DNA of 64,000 bases from contig JALJCO010003053.1 in the NCBI GenBank assembly GCA_023101725.1, positions 682,001-746,000 of the forward strand, read 5' to 3'. The notes beneath the pieces were generated by a model, which had not been told where the DNA came from, ran no database searches, and saw only the letters and a program-made list of their open reading frames with translations. This DNA is from Atherinomorus stipes. Its lineage: Eukaryota; Chordata; Actinopteri; Atheriniformes; Atherinidae. Each line of letters opens with the position of its first letter. Within the stretch, counting starts at the first letter, position 1. The position numbers were made by a program, and so were the translations under genes. Below are positions 53,341-64,000 of the stretch, one piece after another.

Positions 53341-56300
53341 TCCACAGGTGACTAACTTTTTTTTGTTTTTACGTCAGGCATTCAGTTAATTGGCTGCAAT
53401 CGGAGTGTGAAGGAGATCTTAGTTAAAAAATGCTCCTGGATAACATCATCCATCTTACCTTTAAAAATATAGCTGTTACAGTTACAGTTCAGTTCAAATG
53501 TTACAGTTCTTTGGGCAGATATGGGTTTATATATATATATGTAATTTTTTTTTGCTCAGAAAGTGTTGGTATGTTAATGAGATGGTTAGCACTATTACTT
53601 GATTTGCACCAACCTATAACCCAATGTCAGCCCGGATAGTAGGCTCCAGCCCCAAAGACCAAAGATTTTTTAGAATTTTAAGATAATCCAGATTTATTTA
53701 TTTATCAATTTATGTATTTATTCATTTTTTCCCATTATCTATTTATTTTTCTGTTTTCTGTCAAGTAGACCCCCCACCCCCCATCACAGTATTTTTCAAA
53801 ACCGGCCAATGATCATTTCATAAACACATAAAGAACCAAACAATAAAATCATGCACCCAAAATCCAGAAAAAGGGACCGATGAAATGTGCTCCAGCTCCC
53901 CAACATACAGCCTTTATCTGTATTGTGCTGGTAAACAAGAGAAGTTATTTTAGAAATGAAGCAATTAAGCAGATCCGAAATGAACACAACCCCCTTGTAA
54001 ACCAGCACATGGCAATGTCATTTGCATGCCTTTGAATAACTAATCTCTGAGGGGAGTTCCCTCAGATGGAATTCTCAGTGCCATGCACTCTTTGTTTTAA
54101 ACACAGCAAACAAACAAACAAAAGTGTCTTGGGTTCAGAGTTACTTCAACTGCCCCCCATTCCCCATTACACCTTTCTCTGTGTCTCTCGGCTATCAGAT
54201 GACCTACAGCTGACAGAAAGAGTCTATACTTCTGTGTTTGTCATAAACAGAAAAAGTAAAGAAAGGAAATAGCATCTTAAAATGAGTCCCAATCTTTTTT
54301 TTTCTGTGATTTCACAGGGAGGGGGTCTTAATTAGAATCACTATCAATCACAGTCATAGCTTTTCTATTCATCCAGCTGATTGGGGACATGACAAATGAA
54401 TGTGGGAATAAACGGAGTGTCAGGCGGAGGAGGGAGATGGATGTTCTCTCAGCAGGGTGGAGCGGGGACAAGTACAGTTATTGTAGTGTTGGCAAGTGGC
54501 CAGAGTTTCTGGACGGCAAGTCTTACCACTCATCACCCCAGGGGCGATCGGCAGGAACACTCTCCCCTCCTCTGGTCCTTCTGTTACCCTCCCACCCCCT
54601 TATTTATTAGTTAATGAACACCATGTCACGTTGATATGCCTTATCCCCCCACCGCATGCCTCAACTTCACCAAATCACCTCTATGACCTGAAGTATTTGG
54701 ATGTCAGTCAAAGAAAATGTTGAATTTGTACAAGCATGCAAGAAAGGCTTCTTTTAAGAGACTTCTCTCATCAGCTCCTGTGGTGTGATGTGTGATGTAG
54801 CGGGATATACAATGAAAATGAGAAGTTGTAGTGGTTGCTGTGTGGATGAGATTATAAATCGGACATGCTGAACATTAGCTGAGCCTTAACATTGAATATA
54901 TTAAAGACCATTTAGCACAATGCTGAGTTTTATCCTGCCCCACTGTGTTCTCGGCAGGGGCTGGAAGGACACTGTGCCCATTGATGTGTAAAACAGAATG
55001 AGTAGAGCAAAAGGTTGTTGAGTTAGACACCATTAGAGAGTGTTTGACTGACACACAGTAGGCCCCTTCCTCTTCAGACATTATTAGCAAACTCACTTTG
55101 ATCCCATTATACAGCAGACAATTGTTATTCTAGAAATGAAGAAAAAATAATAACGTTATCAAGATTAATGTTTCCCTACACCTCATTCCTCCATCCGACA
55201 GTTTTTTTGCATAGAGCAGGCTCTCGTATAAATTTGAATTGGTTTTTCAATGACTGGAGTGCTTCTGCTCTCTTTGGCTAAACAATGAATTTCCATCAGA
55301 TCCATTGAGATGAAGTTAGATTATAAATTACTGCAATATCCAATTTAATAACTCAGATTTTCCTTTATTGTTTTTCTCTGTTTGCATTGTACTCCTTTAA
55401 ACGGCTTAACCAGGCAGGCTGGCATAGACTGGAGTTCTGCAGCTTCGCCTGACAAAGACACACACAGGATTTACATCGATGGCTGAGGGTGAGAATGAAT
55501 AAAAGCCCACTTCAATGAGACTGTCAGAAAGTTACATTTCTGCTTCTGCTGACTTGGTAAAGCAGAATAAATGTGATTAGATTAAATGTAAATCAGTACC
55601 TACTTCAGCTCAAATAGATTTAGAATTTACTAAAATTTTCATCAGTTTAACTTCTGTCAAACATATATAAAGATGCTCTTTATAATCTCTGTATATGAAG
55701 ATCTCACTGAGCCACTCTTCTTAAAAAAAAATTCAATGGTGTCATTTCAAATTTGAGGAAATCTAGTGATTGAGCTGCATAAACAACCTGCAGAGGAAGA
55801 TAGATTCACTGTCACATCCAGATGCTTTAGTTTGGGAAACAAAGAAAGTGGAAAAGGGGATTGTGATCGCAGCTTCATGGCATATTGGAACAAAAGCCCA
55901 ACCTGAATGATTTATCTTTTTCCCCTCTTTGAAGCCGAGAAACGCTGTCTCCCTGCTGCCTCTGTTTGAGTTACGCTGGTGGAGTACCTGGGGAGGGCAG
56001 CAGCATGCAAGACAGTAGACTGTGAAGCTCATGTCCCCATATTTAGTCTATGCAGAGACACAGTGCATACAAAAGGGAAAGAGAGTACAGCAGCTCTGGC
56101 CTGAGGCTATCTTGTGCAGGGCTCCCTGAGCTTGAACAAAGTGTGTTAGACATTTTCGAAACACAGATGCATTTTGTTACAGAAGAAAAGAATGGATGAG
56201 AAGTAATGGCAATTCATGAAAATTAAAAAAGGAAAGCTCTGATGCATACAATGTTTCAGCAAGCTCCCCGGGTGATCACTTCCCATTGAAATATCCAACA

Positions 56301-57853
56301 CAATTCTTGTTTTGGTTGGGTGGTATTAAAACTGAAAGGCAATGTTAAATAAGGCCATTTGATTAAAAAAAAGAGAAAAAGTCTGTCACTTGACACCTTT
56401 TGTGGTATCTGTCAGTGCATGATGTAAGTGAAGAGCTATTGAACCCTCAGGTGTCACCCTTGTTAGACTTGCTGTATGCACATCCAAAGTTCTTAGTTAT
56501 TCATTCAATAAAACTGATTTCCCTTATTTATGCTAGAGATAGGACATTCAGAAGACATCTGTTATGTTATAAATTTTACATAGATTTTAAGCTTTCTATG
56601 CATGAAATGAGGCTTCATTCAAGCTGAATTAATGAAACATGATTGTAAGTCCCTCACATGGAAGAGGCTGTCATACAAAATTGAGGCGCTTATAATCACA
56701 GTGTAATCTCACTGTCTGCCAGGGGAGGGCGGCGCGAAAGCCCGCCAAAGAACAATATCTTGAGGAGATCAGAACCCTTCGCCTAATCTGGCAGTAAAAG
56801 AAAGCAGGGAGTGTGCAAAGGAGGAAAAATCTTACTTGTCCTTAGCAGAGAAAAGCTGCAAATTTATGCTGTGCATCTGACTTCTGTACCATACACTAAT
56901 TGTTTAGATTAGCCACTGTGTTTTTGAATTAGGTTAGCTAGAGTGTGAGTTTGTGGCACTGAGAGACTCTTGCCTCATGCACAAATATGAGATGAGAATG
57001 CCCACTGTCCTGACTGACAGCATGTCTAACTTTGGGTGTGAGCCACAAACTGAACTCATCATGAGAGAGCCATGGTACAGTAGGCTTTCATTCACACAAG
57101 TAACAGAATGCACAAACAAAAAAAAAGAGTGTGTTTGCATACATTTGATAAAGAGCTTGACTGTCCTATGCTGCTTGCTGCTTTTATTTGATGACCACAG
57201 ATTCTTAGAGCTGGAGAGGCATCTCATCTTAGTGGTGTTCGATATTTGTAATGTCATCCACTGGGTGTGTGCCAGCTTTAAACATTTTCTGCAGATGCCA
57301 CAGTTCATTGGTCACTGCATACTGGATAACTGAAATACACTTTGCTGCTCACATTGTGGTGATTGTCACACCATAAAAGTTGAACTTATTGTTTTGGTTC
57401 TAATGAATAAAAAGTAAAAGAGACAAAACAGATATGATACAAATCAAACCAACTAGAATCTAGTTTCATTTGATTCAGTTTAAATCAGTTATCTAGTTTT
57501 TGTAATCAGAATCTAATCAAACCCAATCAATAACAATCCAAATCAGTCAAATTAATTTTAGCAGTGCTCATACTGTACAATGTCAGATCATAAACTGTCA
57601 CCTAACTACTGTATGAAAACCAAGTTCCATCCAGTCTTGACTTTGACTTTGCATGTCCTTGGCATGCGATAGTGGTGGGTAACGGTGAGGAAACACTTGC
57701 TTTTAACAGGAAAAAGCCTCCAGTAGAACTATATTCATGCAGGAGGTCATCTTTCTTCACCAGATCTGGTGTGAAAGGACAGGACAGAGTCTCAAGTACC
57801 ACAAGATCAGGCCTGGGATACCTGCTGAGCTAATGGCTAATACATGCAGGGAG

Positions 57854-57908
<55 letters not shown>

Positions 57909-58383
57909 AAATGAAAAACATTGAAAGAATGAAAAGAAAGAAATTGAAATGCTATTTTGGATTTACTGTAATGGGGAGCCAATTAAGGGAGTATGAAATT
58001 GGAGGAAAAGGCTTTTCAGAGAATATTTGGGACAACATAATAAGAAGAAATTGTAGTTGGTTGTCTAATCTTGAATTCACACACGCATGGATTAGTTTTT
58101 CTGCTTGACTCTAACACAGAATGTTACTGGGTGAAAGTAGGTGGAAATATGTCCTATATGTGAGTTAAAGAAAAGATTCTGGAAAAACAGCTTCTGGGTC
58201 ACTCACAGTTGCTCTGGTAGCCTTGGTCATGTCATCCACAGTAATTCCATGGATCGCTGCCTTTCTGAGGAGCTTCAGAGAGGACATGCTTACAGGCTCA
58301 CAAACTGATTGACTGAATCTCACTTCAAACAAAGTAACAACTGAGTTATGCCACACTACACTACAGAAACAGTAGTAATTAAA
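53341..58383. other. Gene-free region, middle part
   Basis: About 5 kb without a supported gene. It contains a short TA repeat (near 53528) and a possible fish-repeat tail at about 53610-53660 (CCCGGATAGTAGGCTCCAGC). A high-complexity candidate element lies at 56700-56830 and the GA microsatellite at 57856-57905. AATCAA-rich low-complexity DNA occupies 57440-57560. Confidence 0.6.
57856..57905. repeat. (GA)25 microsatellite
   Basis: 50 nt of perfect GA dinucleotides, preceded by GAGTG and followed by an AGGAAATG purine stretch. The overlapping 123-codon frame owes much of its length to the repeat. Confidence 0.97.
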
Positions 58384-58497
58384 TTAAGTTACAGTCGTCG
58401 TTTTCTGTAGTCGTTGGGTCGCGGGGTTGCTGGACCCTATCCCGCTATTTAGGCGGGGCGGGTACACCCTGGACAGGTCGCCAGTCTGTCGCAGAAA
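58384..58497 (+). repeat. Fish interspersed-repeat fragment (CACCCTGGACAGGTCGCCAG type)
   Basis: The segment runs GGGTCGCGGGGTTGCTGG, CCTATCCCGCTATTTAGG, then GTACACCCTGGACAGGTCGC and CAGTCTGTCGCAG. This is a motif string repeated many times in fish genomes. The family is not certain (probably a non-LTR or SINE-like 3' part). Its CpG content contrasts with the AT-rich flanks. Confidence 0.6.
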
Positions 58498-61400
58498 TTA
58501 AGTTAACAATTAAATAAAAAAATATTTCATTAATCCCACAGAGAGATTGCAAAAGAAGGCATATCTGAAGAACATTATACAAATAAGCTGTATAACAGTG
58601 TTAATGTGTCTTTATTTTTAATTAGCATTTGAATATTTGATTTTTTTGTAACATTTACAATTATTGCATCTTTGTAGGTTTTGATGGGTTGTACAGATGC
58701 ATGTAGAGAAAGACCTGCTTGCACACTCTTCCCTGCAGCTCTTTCTGTTTTTCAAACACACCACCCATGGGGTGCATGACAGTTTACAGGCATGCCAGGT
58801 ATTGTGACGTCAAAATTTGGTGCACACGGCAGAGCAAAAGGTTGACAAACAACAACATAAACTACCCATGAAGAATTAAGTACAATGACAACTGAAAACA
58901 TTGTGGAGGATGAGTCTGAAACTGGCAACCTCTTGCTCAAACATCTGTGGATTATTGCCTTCCGCAGTCCTTGCCTTCAACCTTATAAGTTTTTGTTGCC
59001 AAGTAAAGACTAGTAACAAGTGAAAAACAGATGTCATCACATAACAGGCTGAAGAATCATATTAGATGACCAATGCTTGATCTTAACTGTGACATTTAGT
59101 GCTATGGACCAATGTAGCTATTCACATTCTGTCATAAGATTGGGTAGTTGCATTACTTGGCAAGGCTTGTTACACACCTGCCCTGCAACTTACAAGTCTC
59201 CAAAATAAAGTCATTTTGTAAATCGTTTTGCTGTGCCAAAACCGCACATGGCACTCACTTTGAGTAAATACCCAGTGACGTGTTATGTACTTCATCACCT
59301 ACATCAGTCAAGGGAACACTGAGGTTTCTCCACAAGCTCCATCCAACATCGCTGCTCCATCCCAGCCTAATTATTTTTTATGCTAAGCATCACAAGAGGA
59401 GTGAGTGACACAAAAACACAGTTGAAATTGGGATAGACCTCATCATTGTTTGGCTGCGCCCACGACTTAATTAAAATTCGCAAGGAGCCTGGCTCCTTTG
59501 TTCCCTCTGTATTGCAGCATTGTTCATCAGAAGTGAGCAGGAGTACAAATAATGGAGTGCAAACACTTCCTCTGGTGAAGCTAGCCCTTTCTCTAGAGGT
59601 TTACCCTACTTTACTTTTCAAACTGACAGAAATGGGTTGTCTCAAATCTGCCACAGCATCACTTCATTAGAGAAGTAGCCTGCTTTAAAACAAACAAACA
59701 ATACACCCACCCTCCTCGATCCCACCCTACCCCTTGAAATCAGGCAAACACACTTGCCACTCCACCCTTCCAAAATGTGTCACATCCCAGGCAATCTGTA
59801 ATTTTGGACTCCAGGGGTTAATTGCCTGCCACAGCATCAAAGGAGAGTTTTGATGTGCTTTTTGAGGGCTGTCTTTAACCAAGCTATAGGGAGTAAAAGG
59901 GAGAGAGGAGTGAAAAAGAGGAAGGAATGTGGTGAGAGCAGAAGGAGAGGAGGGCACATGAGATTTCACTCGCGGCGTAGCAGCGCAGGCGTCTCCTCAG
60001 GTAATCCTGCCTCTCAAAGGCATTATTGAATTTTCTTGTTTTTCTTCTTCTCTTTGTCAAGGCAGGGAGGAGAGCGTGTGTGCACAGGGAGAACTGGGGA
60101 GGGGGGTTAAACAGAGTGAGCCTGACTTCTGAAGGGTCTGCAGCGGGTGCTTGATTCTCATTCACCTCTGCAGATCCACGTCAAAACACAGCCAGACCTT
60201 TTAAGGCGCCTGACTTTGAAGTGAGAGGAGAGCCTAAAATCCATGCTCTCCACCACATATGCCCAGTCTGAAAAATTAGCAGCCATGTGCGTCTCCCTGC
60301 CCCTTTGAAGTTCCACGGACCGCTCTTATATCCATGTTCTAACAGAGAAATCAGAAGGTATGCAGCCTGACTCCAAGATTAAGGTTAGTGATCGTGCTGA
60401 ATGGTAGGGCAGGCGGAGTGCCTCATCTCTGGCTTTTGTTCAGTCAGACCATGAAAACCTCTACCTTGTTAACACTGTTTACCTAACTCTTCAGAAAATC
60501 TCTGCAAAGTTGAAACAACCAGTTAAAGAAGAAGTTGGGACAAAACCCCTCTGTGATCTGCCTGACATCGATCTAAAGAGGTGCAAGTGAATCAAACCAG
60601 CAGCCTCGCACGTCAAGACAATTTTCTTCTTTTTTTTATCAATAAAGCCCATTGAAGCTTTACTCTGTCTGACAGCCAGATGTTGTTCATGACCAGTAAA
60701 TAGGTAATTAGCCATGGCTAAGTTGTCTGATATCAAGTTACTTCAAATTTGATTTGGTGTGCAAGGCCAGTATTAAATGCCCTGAGGGACAGTTCTTCTT
60801 TTTAAAGGGTGTAAAAGGTCTAAGAAAGGTTCCTGTAAGCCCTTTGATAAAAAACAAAGATGTAGGACAAAAAGAAAATTTAACCAAGAGCTGCAAGTAG
60901 GTTCTTTAAAAGTCCTCCAAAGAGTATTTTCAGATGTATTTTTATGATTATATATTAAATTACTGCCTCAAAAACCATTTCAAAAGCACCTTGCACTTTC
61001 TTGCAGGCCTCTTCTTGCAAGGAGAAAAGATCTGGCAAGATCCTTTTAAGACAGTGCACCACACAATGTGCTGAACCTGCTTATCCCATTGTAATCTGAC
61101 CTGATTGGGAGGTTTTGATTAAAAGTGAAGGGGGCCACACGCTTCCTAATCCCTGCTGAGCAACGCTCCACGACCCCGTCTAACCTCCTCAATTGCCATA
61201 CGGATCTCTCCTGTCAAGACAGCTCAATGCACAGCACCAGACGGTGGAGTGTGCTGTGCAGGAGTTTAGGGCCTCTAATCCCCAAGCTTGTCTTGTCCCC
61301 TTCTCCTCTGATCCTCATCAATGAGACATTTCTCCTCACAGGAAGATTTGGGAGATGACTGCTATTTTGGTGCTAGAAAGTGAAATAGCCCAGAGGGGCT

Positions 61401-64000
61401 GTGTAAACATTGTGGCTTAGCGCTAACTGTCATAAGTGAGGCTTCGAGACAAGTCTCCATACCTCCAAGGTAAGCAAATCCGCATCTTGTTATGAGGGAA
61501 TCGGCTGCGCTAAAGCCTTGCTTAGTGACACATGCTGTTGTCAGAGGGTTTGTCTAAACAGGTATCACAGCTGTAAGCTGTCGTATCACTGCACATCATC
61601 AGCATCCTCTGAACTTACTGTCATCACATCATCCACCCAGTTTATGAGAAAACATCATTATCATGGTTTTTGATGTTTAAAAAAAAAAACATTTTAGTGT
61701 CAGTAACACAGGAATAACATCTCGGATTCAGAGCATCTATGTATGTTCAAACATGCATTTAAGTAAACCCCCATCCTCTAGAGCATCTTAAACGTGCATC
61801 GTTTGGCGTGTGTGTTGGAAATCATCTCTAAAACCTCCCCAACTCCCAGTCGTTTGGCATCTGACTACAATAATCTGCATTTTCAGGTAGAGATGTGTTT
61901 GTGTGTGCAAGTGTGTGGGAGATGATGGGAAGGGATCGGCTTGCTGTCAGAGTCACTCTCGGGTGATTTTGTGTCGGTGAGAGGTGAAGAAGTGTACATT
62001 TCTGTGAGTATGTGCGGCACTTTTTACACGGTGCATGTGTGCTCATACATGTGTTCAGAAGTAGCATAATGTTGCAGGGGGCCTGCCACGTGGCTCCAAT
62101 CAGATCTTATTGAGACCAGAGAGGAAGCTGTTGTTAAGCAGCTGGCAGTTGGGTGGGTCTGGTTCAGGTGTCAGGAGGAGAAGGGAAGAAAGATTAATGG
62201 CTTCTCTGAAATAAACGCCTTTCTCCACTTGCCTGAACCCTGCAGATCAGATCAAGGAAGGGTCTCTTAACTGACTAGGGATTGCATGAGACAGGTAGGG
62301 TGATTTTTTTAAGGCCTCTCTGCTGATTGGTTTGGTGTGCCCCGTAGAAGGGTCATTGAATGATGGAGTGGCAGGGACAGCATCCTGCTTTTGGTTGGCC
62401 CCTTCAAACAGCTCACTCATTCATAGCTATGTCTTTAGCAAGTCTCAGGGGGCCTGCTTCAGATGAAAAGACCCCAAAAGATTGTCTGTGGGTCTTAACA
62501 CTCAGCAGCTCTCCTTATCTAGTGAGGATAGAAAAATAAGCTTGAATAGAAGCTCAAGTAGAGGCAAACTTCCAGTTCTTGTTCTGCAAGTTTTTTGAAA
62601 AGTGCCAAGTTGAGCAGTTTGTACAAGGGAGAAACATGTTGACACAAAATACATAAAAGCCCTCATGTCTTTACAAAATTCACTGAAGACTTGGATTCTT
62701 TAAAGAAAAGGGTTTTTTTCCCCCTGTGTTTTATGTTTGGGAGGATCAAAGCCATACCTGGTGCCATAGCTCAATGCAAAAGACAGCAGTTTAAGAGAAT
62801 AAACTACTTCCATTCACAGAATGAATTTTAGGGGATGTAGTTTTGCAGGTTTTTTTCTGTCCACTGTTACTTTTCCCCTTTTTTCCCCATTTCTGTACAC
62901 CAACTCTTTCTTGGGTTTTCCTTTACATGGATACCAACTGTGCAGTCTCACAGGTTTGCAGTGGCCTCTGAAGAAAAAAGAATTAAGCAATAAATAATGC
63001 AATTTTAAACTAAATTAATATGTTATTATGTGCCTGCCCATACCTTTGGGGTCTATAAGGAGGCAGAAAAACTGTAAGCGTTGCCAGCCTTGTGAAACAC
63101 TTATGAATTGCAAATTCAGTGTGTTTTAGTTATTTTAATTAGGGAAAACAGCTCAGGGAGACTTTCATTTTTATCATTAGTCAAGGGCCTGCAGAGACTC
63201 AGGCCTTTGGCGGGAATATGTAGGAGACACCCACATTGTTCTCAGGAACTCTCGTCTTCTCACCTTACACATTCACACTGGTTCAAGCATTCTTTTATGT
63301 GGTTTATTCCAAGCAATATTGCCAGTCCCCAACAAGGTTGTTTTGTGTTATATTAGTGCAACTCTTTTCCTCTCACTGATGGGTACGAGACACTTTTTTT
63401 TAATGGGTGGGTGAGGTGGGCATCATCACCATAGTTATAGCCCTCTAATGCATAAACATGTTGACAAATGGGCTTTTGTGAACTTTGTTGCTGCTGACAT
63501 TTATTCAGCAACAAAGCAGTTACTTGAGCTGGCTCCTTGGACTTGCCTTCCATTCAGACTAGTGATCAGTTGTCTGCACGCCAGTGGCCCCTGGGCTGCT
63601 AGCCCACCCATGACGGGGGGGCTCCGTGAAGGAACTTATTTGTAATTGCAACTGAGGAAAGGTTTCCTAAAAGCATTTTTCGCTTTAATGAAGTTACTGG
63701 CAATGGTAGGTTGGTGTGAAGCCAAAAGGTTTTAGTATTCTTTAGTAGTGTGTTAATATGATTTGTCTTGGCAACACGTTAAAAAAAAAGAGAGGGGAAA
63801 AAAAGTGAATTTGGCACAGGGAGTAGCCATGAGCTGGAATCCCAATGCCAAATTTGTCATCCATGTTTTTACTTTGAGGTGGGGTTGGAGGAAAAAATGT
63901 AATTAAGGCCATTGTTGCAGTGCTCTGTGGGGGAGCATTTGCTTTGGCTAAGCCTTGTAATTATGAATGATATCCTCTTTGGCCTGCTTTACTTTCTGTC
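58498..64000. other. Gene-free region, right end of window
   Basis: About 5.5 kb with no exon-like block. It is rich in high-complexity, non-repetitive sequence; candidate regulatory clusters are at 61390-61600 (FOX plus SOX-like sites), 62080-62200 (CACGTG palindrome plus CCAAT) and 63930-63975 (TAATTATGAATGA homeodomain cores). No irx homeobox sequence was found. Confidence 0.6.
61402..61414 (+). promoter_or_regulatory. Overlapping FOX and SOX-like sites
   Basis: TGTAAACA (61402-61409) is a forkhead core and it overlaps CATTGTG (61408-61414), a SOX-type core, in a high-complexity block. Candidate enhancer element only. Confidence 0.3.

Noticed and set aside
37701..64000. Search for irx homeobox exons or other coding exons
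   Set aside because: No homeodomain or other known protein block was found in any frame; the irx link rests on synteny only.

Overview
This is animal nuclear DNA, almost certainly from a teleost fish, probably a spiny-rayed one (the finer placement is weak). The genes are split into many short exons with GT-AG introns, the spacer is AT-rich, and there are many fish-type DNA-transposon remnants (hAT, TTAA-site/piggyBac-like and Tc1) plus microsatellites. No bacterial or viral gene organisation is present.

Two complete protein-coding genes lie head-to-tail on the minus strand. mmp2 (gelatinase A, matrix metalloproteinase-2; 13 coding exons, 16547-37362; 657 residues as I splice it) comes first. 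lpcat2 (lysophosphatidylcholine acyltransferase 2 / lyso-PAF acetyltransferase; 14 coding exons, 3052-12565; 525 residues) follows about 2.9 kb downstream of the inferred mmp2 poly(A) site. In both genes every exon junction keeps frame and the summed coding length is a multiple of three. The tandem MMP2-LPCAT2 order is also the human one, next to the IRX3-IRX5-IRX6 cluster.

Layout: 1-2086, non-coding DNA downstream of lpcat2. 2087-12565, lpcat2 with its 3' UTR and MITE-bearing introns. 12566-15502, lpcat2 promoter and intergenic DNA with a CTCF-like site. 15503-37362, mmp2 with its 3' UTR; intron 9 is 10.8 kb and holds nested and adjacent transposons, while most other introns are under 1 kb. 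37363-37700, mmp2 promoter/5' UTR with a perfect hairpin. 37701-64000, a 26-kb gene-free stretch. From synteny that last stretch should be the irx6-side regulatory desert, although no irx exon is in the window. It holds a perfect CTCF consensus, a perfect PBX-MEIS site and other enhancer-like clusters.

The two genes have no direct biochemical link: MMP2 is a secreted zinc endopeptidase and LPCAT2 is an ER/lipid-droplet phospholipid enzyme. The points most worth following up are regulatory and structural: convergent CTCF-like motifs bracketing mmp2, perfect hairpins in both mmp2 UTR regions, an in-frame stop at the first intronic codon of the giant mmp2 intron, a canonical third EF-hand in lpcat2, and a TG-repeat at an lpcat2 splice acceptor. 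I found no convincing new gene system.
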